DNA of 64,000 nt, taken from NCBI GenBank assembly GCA_963820955.1, contig CAWGCA010000023.1:1-64000 (forward strand), given 5' to 3'. A model generated the notes under the pieces. That model had not been told where the DNA came from. It saw nothing but the letters and a program-made list of their open reading frames with translations, and searched no databases. This document shows positions 51,594 to 59,536 of the stretch, one piece after another (within the stretch, counting starts at the first letter, position 1; the number at the start of each line of letters is the position of its first letter). This DNA comes from CAWGCA01 sp963820955 (lineage in GTDB: Bacteria; Pseudomonadota; Gammaproteobacteria; Chromatiales; Chromatiaceae). A program made the translations under genes and the position numbers.

Positions 51594-53374
51594 TGAACTC
51601 AACGGCTGAAAAACACGCTGTCGCAGGGGAGGGGGGACACAAGGTGCACCGTAAGATTCGTCTTGGCGATCTTCTGGTTCAGAACCAGGTGATCTCCGAA
51701 GATCAACTCCAGGCCGCCCTGGCCGAACAGAAACAGTCGGGGCTGAAACTGGGGCATACCCTTATTGGTCTGGGATTCATCGATGAACAGCGGTTGCTTG
51801 ATTTTCTGTCACAGCAGCTGCAGATTCCCTATATCGACATCAAGTCATACTCCCTCAACGCCGAGACGGTCAAGATGCTGCCAGAGACGGTGGCGCGTCG
51901 CTATCGGGTAATACTGCTGGAGCAGGGGCAAAGGGATGTACTGGTTGGGATGGCGGATCCCACCGATATCTTCGCCTTCGATGAGCTGGGGCGCATCCTT
52001 AAGAAACGGATTCGGCAGGCGGTGGTGCGGGAGCGAGATCTGCTGGATGCGCTTGACCGGCTGTACCGTCGAAGCGATGAAATCAATACCCTGGCCGGAG
52101 AACTGCACGATGATCTGACACAGGGCGATGTCGACCTGGGTATGATGGTGCAGACAGTGGAGGCCGGAGATGCCCCGGTAATCCGCCTGCTGCAGACCCT
52201 GTTCGAGGATGCACTCCAGGCCAGGGCCTCAGATATCCATATCGAACCCGATGAGAAGGTGTTGCGTATCCGCCAGCGCATCGACGGGGTGTTGCATGAG
52301 CAGGTGATGAACGAAAGACGCATTGCACCGGCCCTCGTTCAGCGCCTGAAACTGCTGTCGGATCTTGATATTTCGGAAAAGCGCCTGCCCCAGGATGGAC
52401 GATTTCAGATCAAGGTTCGAAATCACAGTGTCGACGTGCGGCTCTCCACCATGCCGGTACAGCACGGCGAATCGGTGGTGATGCGCCTGCTGGATCAGAG
52501 TTCGGGAGTGCTCAGCCTAGAAGATCTGGGTATAGAGAAAGGCATGCTGAAGAGACTTCGTGCCCTTACGCGGAATCCTCACGGTATGGTGCTGGTAACC
52601 GGACCTACCGGTAGCGGTAAGACCACGACCCTCTATGCCGCTCTCAACGAAATGAACTCCGCAGAGAAAAAAATCGTAACCGTGGAGGACCCGGTTGAGT
52701 ACCGGTTGCCTCGGATCAACCAGGTGCAGGTGCACGAGCAGATCGGGCTGACCTTTTCCCGGGTCTTACGCACAGCGCTGCGCCAGGACCCCGATATCCT
52801 GCTGGTAGGTGAAATGCGGGACCTGGAGACAGCGCAGATCGGGCTGCGGGCGGCCATTACCGGCCATTTTGTCTTGTCGACCTTACACACCAACAGTGCC
52901 ATTGGCACTGTGAGCCGGCTGCTGGATATGGGCGCACCGGGTTATCTGATGTCCTCTTCCCTGCTGGCCATTGTCGCCCAGCGGTTGGTCCGGCGTATCT
53001 GTCCTGACTGTGCCGAGGCCCATGTTGTGGACGAGCGGCAAAGGGTCTGGCTTGAGGCAGTTGCGGATCCGGTCACGGTTGGGGCGGAATTCCGGCAGGG
53101 CAGGGGCTGTGCCAACTGCGGAAACAGCGGTTATCGAGGGCGTGTCGGAGTCTACGAGTTGCTGGAACTGAACGGTGACATGGCGTCCGCCCTGCGCCAG
53201 CAGGATCACGAGGCCTTCGCACGGGCGGCGTTGGTCTCCGACGGCTACCAGCCTTTGTCTGCAACGGTACTGCGTTACGCCGCAGAGGGGATTACTACGC
53301 TGAGCGAGGCGATCCGTATCGCCGGTGATAGCGGGGCCATGCAGGGACAGCAGCAGGGTGGTAAGGGTTCGTGA
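51593..53374 (+). CDS. mshE: MSHA extension ATPase MshE (GspE/PilB family)
   Basis: ATG 51593 is the likelier start (GTG 51590 precedes it). The 593-residue protein begins with two MshEN units, RLGDLLVQNQVISEDQLQAA and LGHTLIGLGFIDEQRLLDFL, the sequence class by which MshE binds cyclic di-GMP; the first has Asn where Gly is common. A GspE ATPase follows with Walker A GPTGSGKTTTLYAA near residue 338, Asp box and Walker B (DPDILLVGEMRDLET), and a zinc motif CPDC...CANCG near 470-510. It drives pilus polymerisation. It overlaps mshG by four bases (GTGA). Confidence 0.93.
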   Translation: MNSTAEKHAVAGEGGHKVHRKIRLGDLLVQNQVISEDQLQAALAEQKQSGLKLGHTLIGLGFIDEQRLLDFLSQQLQIPYIDIKSYSLNAETVKMLPETVARRYRVILLEQGQRDVLVGMADPTDIFAFDELGRILKKRIRQAVVRERDLLDALDRLYRRSDEINTLAGELHDDLTQGDVDLGMMVQTVEAGDAPVIRLLQTLFEDALQARASDIHIEPDEKVLRIRQRIDGVLHEQVMNERRIAPALVQRLKLLSDLDISEKRLPQDGRFQIKVRNHSVDVRLSTMPVQHGESVVMRLLDQSSGVLSLEDLGIEKGMLKRLRALTRNPHGMVLVTGPTGSGKTTTLYAALNEMNSAEKKIVTVEDPVEYRLPRINQVQVHEQIGLTFSRVLRTALRQDPDILLVGEMRDLETAQIGLRAAITGHFVLSTLHTNSAIGTVSRLLDMGAPGYLMSSSLLAIVAQRLVRRICPDCAEAHVVDERQRVWLEAVADPVTVGAEFRQGRGCANCGNSGYRGRVGVYELLELNGDMASALRQQDHEAFARAALVSDGYQPLSATVLRYAAEGITTLSEAIRIAGDSGAMQGQQQGGKGS

Positions 53375-54597
53375 CACTGTTTCACTATACCGCCAGAAAC
53401 CAGCAGGGAGAGCCGCATAATGGCACTATGGAAGCAGATTCATCCGGCCTGGTGGCGGAACAACTGTTTGGCAGCAACCTGACGCCTATCGAAATCCGAG
53501 AGGCGGAACCGGAAGGGCAGCATCCAAAGCTGACGATGCCCGGCTGGCGCCGCAGTTCGGTCCGTCTGGATGAACTGGTCATGCTGTGTCGTCAGCTTTA
53601 CACCCTGCTGAAGGCCGGCGTCCCCATTCTGCGGGGGCTGGACGGCCTGGCTGAGACGACCCGTAATCCAGCGCTGGCAAGTACACTCGGGGAGTTGTCA
53701 ACGGATATCCAGGCCGGCCGTGAACTGCATCAGGCCCTGGCCAAGCATCCAAAGATATTTTCACCCCTATTCGTCAGCCTGATACAGGTGGGTGAGAATA
53801 CGGGTCAGCTGGACGAGGCCTTCCGGCAGTTGGCTACTTACCTGGAATTGGAGAAGGAAACCCGCGCCCGAATAAAATCGGCTACCCGCTATCCTCTGGT
53901 CGTGGTGGGTGCGATCTTTCTTGCGATGGTGATCATCAATATCTGGGTGATTCCAGCGTTTGCCGATACCTTCGCGAGATTTGGTTCTGAGCTTCCCTGG
54001 GCAACTCAGATTCTGCTGGGCGTTTCCGATTTTACGGTCCGCTGGTGGCCTCTGATGCTGGTTGCCGGTGTGGCCTCGCTGTTTGGACTTCGCTTCTGGA
54101 TCCGTACTGAGAAGGGTGGTTACCTCTGGTCGCGACTGTTGTTAAGAATTCCGCTGGTCGGTCATATCCTGACTAAGGCGACGCTTGGCCGTTTTACCCG
54201 CTCCCTTGCCATGACCCTAAAGTCCGGTGTACCTCTGGTACAGTCATTGACCGTGATCGCAGGGGTGGTCAGCAATGCATTTGTGAGCAAGCGCATTCTG
54301 GGCATGCGCGACGGCATCGAGAGCGGTGATACCATCGCACGAACCGCCTCCGCCACTGGATTGTTTACCCCGCTGGTGTTGCAGATGATCAGCGTGGGGG
54401 AGGAGACCGGGGCGGTGGATGATCTCCTGCTGGAGACGGCAGAACACTATGAGCGGGAAGTGGAGTACGAGCTGAAACGGCTGACCGATGCCATCGAGCC
54501 GATTATCATTGTGATTATCGGTGTGATGGTGCTGATTCTCGCGCTCGGGGTTTTTCTTCCCATGTGGGATCTTACCTCCGTTGTCGACAAGGGGTGA
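53371..54597 (+). CDS. mshG: MSHA inner-membrane platform protein MshG (GspF/PilC family)
   Basis: The start is GTG 53371, overlapping the mshE stop as GTGA. The 408-residue protein has the T2SSF layout: a cytoplasmic N-terminal region, a first T2SSF domain (LYTLLKAGVPILRGLDGLAE), helices near 170-190 and 220-240, a second T2SSF domain (TLKSGVPLVQSLTVIAGVVS) and a final helix with EPIIIVIIGVMVLILALGVF. It is the platform turned by MshE. It is the last msh gene here; only a 14-codon frame follows at 54602-54646. Confidence 0.93.
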   Translation: MTLFHYTARNQQGEPHNGTMEADSSGLVAEQLFGSNLTPIEIREAEPEGQHPKLTMPGWRRSSVRLDELVMLCRQLYTLLKAGVPILRGLDGLAETTRNPALASTLGELSTDIQAGRELHQALAKHPKIFSPLFVSLIQVGENTGQLDEAFRQLATYLELEKETRARIKSATRYPLVVVGAIFLAMVIINIWVIPAFADTFARFGSELPWATQILLGVSDFTVRWWPLMLVAGVASLFGLRFWIRTEKGGYLWSRLLLRIPLVGHILTKATLGRFTRSLAMTLKSGVPLVQSLTVIAGVVSNAFVSKRILGMRDGIESGDTIARTASATGLFTPLVLQMISVGEETGAVDDLLLETAEHYEREVEYELKRLTDAIEPIIIVIIGVMVLILALGVFLPMWDLTSVVDKG

Positions 54598-54658
54598 GCG
54601 AATGTCGGCCGCCTCTGTCCCAGTCAAGAGTCAGGCCCCAGGCTGAATCGGCTATCGA

Positions 54659-55123
54659 TCACTCCATGGAGAGAATAAACTCCCATTGATCCTTAGTTAC
54701 CGGCATGATCGAAAGGCGATTTCCCTTGCGCAGCAGTGGAAAATCTTTCAGGGCATCATCCGCGTAGGGCTTCAATTCCCGCAATGAAATATTTCGCTTC
54801 AGATGCCTTATGTATTTGACATCCACCATAACCCAGCGCGGATTTTCCGGGTCGCTCTTGGGATCATAGTATTGGGCCTCCGGATCGAAGGCCGTGTGAT
54901 CCGGGTAACCCTCCTTCGCTATCTTCATCAGGCCGACGATGCCCGGCTCTTTGCAATTAGAGTGGTAGAAAAAGACCTGGTCGCCCCGTTTCATCTGGTC
55001 CCTCATCATGTTCCGGGCCTGGTAATTTCTCACCCCGTCCCAGTGATCGGTTCTTCCCGGTTCCGCCTTCAGATGATCGATACCATAGACATCAGGTTCG
55101 GATTTCATCAGCCAGTAGTTCAT
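54659..55123 (-). CDS. EVE-domain protein
   Basis: The 154-residue protein is a single EVE domain (PUA-like fold): YWLMKSEPDVYGIDHL at the start, WDGVRNYQARNMMRDQMKRG, and DQVFFYHSNCKEPGIVGL. These aromatic residues form the pocket with which EVE proteins bind modified bases. Eukaryotic relatives include thymocyte nuclear protein 1. Its ATG overlaps the rsgA stop by four bases, so the two are coupled; bacterial EVE genes also occur near RNA or defence genes. The role is unknown. Confidence 0.9.
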   Translation of the reverse strand: MNYWLMKSEPDVYGIDHLKAEPGRTDHWDGVRNYQARNMMRDQMKRGDQVFFYHSNCKEPGIVGLMKIAKEGYPDHTAFDPEAQYYDPKSDPENPRWVMVDVKYIRHLKRNISLRELKPYADDALKDFPLLRKGNRLSIMPVTKDQWEFILSME

Positions 55124-56130
55124 CTTGGACCCTCTAAAATAGTGGCCGCCAACTGCCGGAAATGGGCCAGGCGTTGAGGAGTGATCTTACCATTTTCTAC
55201 GGCTTCGATAAGTGCGCATCCGGGTTCATGATCGTGGCTGCAGTCGGCGAAACGGCAGCTTCCCAGATAGGGACGGAATTCCGGAAACCCCCGTTCCAGC
55301 TGCCGTCTGTCGAGGCGGCCGAGGCGGAAGCTGCGAACACCTGGTGAATCAATGAGTTGCCCTCCCTGGGGTAGATCGTACAAGGTGGTGGCGGAGGTGG
55401 TGTGTTTTCCTAGCCCTGAACTCTCCGAGAGCCGGCCGATCTGGATTTCGATATTCGGCAGCAGCGCCTTGATCAGGGATGATTTACCGACTCCCGACTG
55501 GCCCACCAAGATGCTGGTTTTGTTGCGGAGCTGCTCGATCAGGGGATCCAGTCCATGCTCGTACTTGGCGCTGATTTGGATGATGGGGTAGCCGATCTCC
55601 GGATAGTGACCAAAAGCCTGTTCGAGTTCGGCACTGGATTCTATATCCAGAAGATCCTTTTTGTTCATGGCGATCAATACAGCACAGCCGATACCCTCCG
55701 CGGCGATCAGGTATTGATCGAGCAGATAGGTACTGGGTGCGGGCTTGGGTGCCAATACTACGACCAATTGATTCAGGTTGGCGGCCAGCGCTCGATGTTC
55801 ACCGCTGTACAAGGGACGGGCCAGCGTCGTGGTGCGCTCCATCAGCGCAGTGACCACCCCCTGATTTGATGGCATCGATTGCCACACCACCCTGTCTCCA
55901 CAGACTGGGTCGCCGATATTCTGGCGACAAAGGCATAGATGCAGGGATCCCTCGCTATTGCGAACCAGCAGGCTCTGTCCGTGGCGGGTGACTACCACGC
56001 CCTCTCTGGGTGCGTCCGCTTCAGTTGTTTCCTGGGCTAGTTGGGCACGCTCGTCCAGGCGCTGTATGCGGCGTTGCTGGATGGCCCCAATTCGCTGTTT
56101 CTGGCGTTTTGAAAGTTTACGCCTGGCCAT
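55120..56130 (-). CDS. rsgA: Ribosome small subunit biogenesis GTPase RsgA
   Basis: The chosen start is ATG 56130 (MARRKLSKRQKQRIGAIQ); a longer frame to 56244 would run into the cytochrome gene and is out of family. The 336-residue protein has an OB fold, then a circularly permuted GTPase with motif order G4 (MNKKDLLD), G1 (GQSGVGKSSLIKAL), G2 and G3 (IDSPG), and a zinc knuckle CRFADCSHDHEPGC. It helps late maturation of the 30S subunit. It is divergent from orn with the protease and cytochrome genes between, close to the E. coli order. Confidence 0.95.
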   Translation of the reverse strand: MARRKLSKRQKQRIGAIQQRRIQRLDERAQLAQETTEADAPREGVVVTRHGQSLLVRNSEGSLHLCLCRQNIGDPVCGDRVVWQSMPSNQGVVTALMERTTTLARPLYSGEHRALAANLNQLVVVLAPKPAPSTYLLDQYLIAAEGIGCAVLIAMNKKDLLDIESSAELEQAFGHYPEIGYPIIQISAKYEHGLDPLIEQLRNKTSILVGQSGVGKSSLIKALLPNIEIQIGRLSESSGLGKHTTSATTLYDLPQGGQLIDSPGVRSFRLGRLDRRQLERGFPEFRPYLGSCRFADCSHDHEPGCALIEAVENGKITPQRLAHFRQLAATILEGPR

Positions 56131-56150
56131 CCAATGAAGACTATGACCGA

Positions 56151-56435
56151 CTAACGACCGAAGTGATAGAAATTCTGGTTGAGATATTCCGCCACGTTCT
56201 CCACATCCTCGTCGAACCAGGTGAGATTCTGTGACTGTTCGCAAAACCGGACCTGCGCGGAGAGTTTTTTGCGGGATTCGACTCTACGCTCGTTTCTTGT
56301 GTAGTAGTCCGTACCATGGCACTCGAAGCAATGGTCGTCCAGCAGTTGCTTCCCCTGTGCCAGGTCGGTCTCTGCAGCCAGTGTATTGTTTGCAGCCAGG
56401 GTGAGAAACAAGGGGATGATAACCAGTGGCTTCAT
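56151..56435 (-). CDS. Small mono-heme c-type cytochrome
   Basis: The 94-residue protein has a signal peptide (cut near LAAE, residue 21) and one heme-binding site CFECH at residues 36-40. The helical C terminus (WFDEDVENVAEYLNQNFYHF) is of the class-I cytochrome kind. There is no Met after the heme site, so the usual Met ligand is missing; His near residue 91 or another side chain may take its place. It lies 14 bp downstream of the M48 protease gene and 20 bp upstream of rsgA in the same direction. It could carry electrons in the periplasm; the partner is unknown. Confidence 0.85.
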   Translation of the reverse strand: MKPLVIIPLFLTLAANNTLAAETDLAQGKQLLDDHCFECHGTDYYTRNERRVESRKKLSAQVRFCEQSQNLTWFDEDVENVAEYLNQNFYHFGR

Positions 56436-56449
56436 AACGAGACTACCTC

Positions 56450-57709
56450 CTAAGACTCTAACTTGTGTGAGATTGTAGATGATAACTGTGCCACCCGCAC
56501 CGGCGCGGGTGGGTGGCTGTCATGGAACGCCGAATAGAGCGGATCAGGGGTCAAGGTGTTGGCGTTCTCCCGGTATAGTTTGACCAGCGCCTGGATCAAG
56601 GGTTCAGCCCCGGTCTGTTTTTGTGCGAAATCATCCGCCTCGAACTCGTGTCGACGGGAGAGAAAGGAGGCGATCGGTGTCAGAAATTGAGCAAAAACCG
56701 GCGCCACCAGCAGAAACAGCAGCAGCGCCAGGGCATCGGAAGAACGGGCCACGCCCAATGCCTGGTAAAACCAGTCCTGACCCGATAACCAGCCGAGCAA
56801 TGCCAGGGCCAGCAGGGTTGCGAGCACGGAAAAAAACAGCTGCTTATAGACATGGCGAAGCTTGTAATGGCCCAGTTCATGGGCCAGCACCGCCTCCATT
56901 TCTTCCGGTGCCAGACTCTCCATCAGGGTGTCGAAAAAGACGATGCGCTTCTGTTTCCCAAAGCCGGTGAAATAGGCGTTGCCATGGCCTGATCGTTTCG
57001 ATCCGTCCATGATAAAGATCCCCTTGCTGGTAAAGCCGCACCGATCCAGCAACTGCTGGATTCGATTTTTCAGCTGACCCTCTTCCAACGGTGAAAATCG
57101 GTTGAACAGGGGGGCAATCACCGTGGGATAGATCCAGGTTACCAGCAATGTGACGCCGATCCACACCAGCCAGGCGGCGAGCCACCAGAGCTGACCTGCC
57201 TCCTGCATCAGCCAGAGCACAATCCATAGCAGGGGAATACCCAGCAGCAGTGAGAGCAGGGTTTGCAGTGCCAGGTCGAGGAGGAAGCGCTGCGGGGTCG
57301 TTCGATTGAACCCGAACCTTGCTTCCAGCACGAAGGTGCGCCAGATGGAAAAAGGCAACTCCAGCAGACCAAGGAGCAGGAGCAGGGACAGGGTGAGTCC
57401 CACGCCCGTCGTCAATGGCCCGTAACCCGTTGTCTGCCAAAGCCGATCAAGCCAGGCGATGCCCCCCCCCAGGGTCAGGATCAGCAGCAAGAGTGCGTTG
57501 AAGCTAAGATCGATGCGCAGCATACTGACCTTGGCCAGTGTGTAGTCAGCTGCCTTCTGGTGTTCGGCCAAAGTAATACGCTCAACGAAGGCGTCAGGGA
57601 CCTGCCCCCGATTTGCCGCTACCTGCCGCGCATGCCGCTGCAGCAGCCAGAGCTGGAGCGCCAGCCCGGCACCGAGAGCGCCCAGAAAGAGGAGAGTAAA
57701 ATCAGCCAT
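56450..57709 (-). CDS. M48-family zinc metalloprotease (Ste24/CAAX protease type)
   Basis: I start at ATG 57709; GTG 57715 is two codons upstream. The 419-residue protein has an N-terminal helix, several membrane segments and the zinc site HELGH (in VLAHELGHYKLRH, near residue 275), with the third ligand Glu in SRRHEFEADDFA near 355. The length and topology match Ste24-like CAAX prenyl protease 1, rather than HtpX. In bacteria without prenylated proteins it probably acts in membrane-protein quality control. It is the first gene of a minus-strand run with the cytochrome, rsgA and EVE genes, and divergent from orn. Confidence 0.9.
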   Translation of the reverse strand: MADFTLLFLGALGAGLALQLWLLQRHARQVAANRGQVPDAFVERITLAEHQKAADYTLAKVSMLRIDLSFNALLLLILTLGGGIAWLDRLWQTTGYGPLTTGVGLTLSLLLLLGLLELPFSIWRTFVLEARFGFNRTTPQRFLLDLALQTLLSLLLGIPLLWIVLWLMQEAGQLWWLAAWLVWIGVTLLVTWIYPTVIAPLFNRFSPLEEGQLKNRIQQLLDRCGFTSKGIFIMDGSKRSGHGNAYFTGFGKQKRIVFFDTLMESLAPEEMEAVLAHELGHYKLRHVYKQLFFSVLATLLALALLGWLSGQDWFYQALGVARSSDALALLLFLLVAPVFAQFLTPIASFLSRRHEFEADDFAQKQTGAEPLIQALVKLYRENANTLTPDPLYSAFHDSHPPAPVRVAQLSSTISHKLES

Positions 57710-57786
57710 GGCCACAGGATACAGGCTCAGCTGTCGCTCTGCTAGAATGTGCCGTTATCAGTCAGTACCCATGCACAGGAGTACCC

Positions 57787-58344
57787 ATGGCGCAGGACAA
57801 CACTCATCTGATCTGGATCGACCTGGAAATGACCGGTCTGGACACAGACAAAGACAGGATTATCGAGATCGCCACTATCGTGACTGACTCATCCCTCGAG
57901 ATACTGGCCGAAGGCCCGGTCATCGCGATCCACCAGCCGAATCAGGTAATGGCGGCCATGGATGAGTGGAACACCCGCCAGCACACAGGTTCGGGTCTGG
58001 TGGCCAGGGTAAAGGAGAGTGACCAGGACGAGTCGGCAGCCGAAGGCCAGACTCTGGAGTTTCTAGAGCGATTCGTGGCTGCCGGTCAGTCTCCCATGTG
58101 TGGCAACAGCATATGCCAGGATCGCCGATTTCTGGCCCGAAGCATGCCGCAACTGGAGGCCTTTTTTCACTATAGGAACCTGGATGTCAGTAGTCTGAAG
58201 GAGCTGGCCAGACGCTGGGTCCCCGAGGTGGCCGACAGTTTTGTCAAAGAGTCGAAACATCTGGCCCTGGAGGACATCAGAGACTCCATCAACGAGCTGA
58301 GGCATTACCGGCAACATCTCCTTCGCCTGCCGGAGAAGGGCTGA
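57787..58344 (+). CDS. orn: Oligoribonuclease
   Basis: The 185-residue protein is a DEDDh exonuclease: IWIDLEMTGLDTDKDRIIEI with Asp12 and Glu14, the middle block NSICQDRRFLARSMPQLEAF with Asp, and the third block HLALEDIRDSINEL with His and Asp. It degrades 2-5 nt RNAs to mononucleotides, including pGpG from cyclic di-GMP breakdown, which links it to the EAL protein here. The start has a poor ribosome site (CAGGAGTACCC ATG). It converges on queG with a weak hairpin (aaaac / gtttt at 58346-58361) between. Confidence 0.95.
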   Translation: MAQDNTHLIWIDLEMTGLDTDKDRIIEIATIVTDSSLEILAEGPVIAIHQPNQVMAAMDEWNTRQHTGSGLVARVKESDQDESAAEGQTLEFLERFVAAGQSPMCGNSICQDRRFLARSMPQLEAFFHYRNLDVSSLKELARRWVPEVADSFVKESKHLALEDIRDSINELRHYRQHLLRLPEKG

Positions 58345-58389
58345 AAACTTAAGGGTTTTTTCACGTCGAGGGAGAGAGGGTGTTGTGGT

Positions 58390-59457
58390 TCAACCCTGGC
58401 GGGAGAGGGCCCAGTGGACGTGCTCGGCCACAAGTTCGGATGAATGGTTTTTTCGTGTCGCCAGTACCTCGATGACTTCCGGAGAAGTAGGCGCGTTGCC
58501 GAGGGCCACGGCAATGTTCCGTAACCAGCGCTGATGACCGATACGTCTGACAGGAGAACCTTCCAGGTGCTGCAGGAACGCCTGTTCGGTCCATTGGAAC
58601 AGGGTGATGAGTTGAGGTGTATTCAGGCCGTTCCGGGGCAGAAATTCCCTTTCTTCCGTTGCACCCGCGAATCGATTCCAGGGACAGGCGAGTAGGCAGT
58701 CATCACAGCCGTAAATGCGGTTTCCCAGCAGCGGGCGCAGTGATTCGGGGATGGTCCCCTGCAGTTCGATGGTCAGGTAGGAGATACAGCGCCTGGCGTC
58801 GACCCGATAGGGGGCGACGATGGCGCCGGTCGGACAGAGATCCATGCAGGCGGTACAGCGCCCGCAGTGGTCGGTATCGGCGTTGTCTATCGGCAGCGGC
58901 AGGTCCGTGTAGATCTCGCCCAGAAAAAACCAGCAACCAGCCCGTCGATTCACAAGATTGGAGTGTTTTCCGATCCATCCCAGACCTGCTTTCTCCGCGA
59001 TACTCTTTTCCAGCACAGGCGCGGAATCCACAAACACCCGGTAGCCAAAGGGGCCAACCGCCCGTTCAATCCTTGACGCCAGTTTCTGCAGCCGTTTACG
59101 CATCAGCTTGTGGTAGTCGCGGCCTAGGGCATAGCGGGAAACGTAACCCAGCGAAGGCTCGTTCAGCACGCGCCAGGGATCATCACCCGCCGGTAAATAG
59201 TCCATGCGGGCAGTGATGATCCGCAGGGTCCCGGGAACCAGTTCTGCTGGTCGGCTGCGCTTGCGCCCATGGCTCGACATGTACTCCATTTCACCCTGGT
59301 AACCAGCAGCCAACCAGCGCTGCAATCGGCGCTCCGCGAGGGAGAGGTCGATATCGCTGACCCCCAACTGCTGAAAACCCAGCTCCCGGCCCCAGCCTTT
59401 GATCTTCGTAGTCAGGTCGGTGAACCCGCCATCACTGGATTTGAAATTCATCTGCAT
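58390..59457 (-). CDS. queG: Epoxyqueuosine reductase
   Basis: The 355-residue protein has the QueG layout: an N-terminal cobalamin-binding region, then two 4Fe-4S motifs, CGRCTACMDLCPTGAI near residue 197 and CDDCLLACPWNRFA near 250. A C-terminal HEAT-like repeat is also seen. It performs the last step of queuosine synthesis on tRNA, reducing the epoxide. In E. coli it also sits next to nnrDE. It is divergent from nnrDE with 79 bp between; ATG 59457 or 59451 are both possible starts. All Cys ligands are present. Confidence 0.94.
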   Translation of the reverse strand: MQMNFKSSDGGFTDLTTKIKGWGRELGFQQLGVSDIDLSLAERRLQRWLAAGYQGEMEYMSSHGRKRSRPAELVPGTLRIITARMDYLPAGDDPWRVLNEPSLGYVSRYALGRDYHKLMRKRLQKLASRIERAVGPFGYRVFVDSAPVLEKSIAEKAGLGWIGKHSNLVNRRAGCWFFLGEIYTDLPLPIDNADTDHCGRCTACMDLCPTGAIVAPYRVDARRCISYLTIELQGTIPESLRPLLGNRIYGCDDCLLACPWNRFAGATEEREFLPRNGLNTPQLITLFQWTEQAFLQHLEGSPVRRIGHQRWLRNIAVALGNAPTSPEVIEVLATRKNHSSELVAEHVHWALSRQG

Positions 59458-59536
59458 GTCATTTTATGTCAAAGACCCTGCCCTGACCGGTATAGTATTG
59501 CGTTTCCCTAAATCCACCAATTAAGCTGTACTCACT

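Noticed and set aside
56130..56244. Longer N terminus for RsgA (start at 56244)
   Set aside because: The extension overlaps the cytochrome gene in another frame and lies outside the conserved family N terminus, which starts with the basic segment at 56130.
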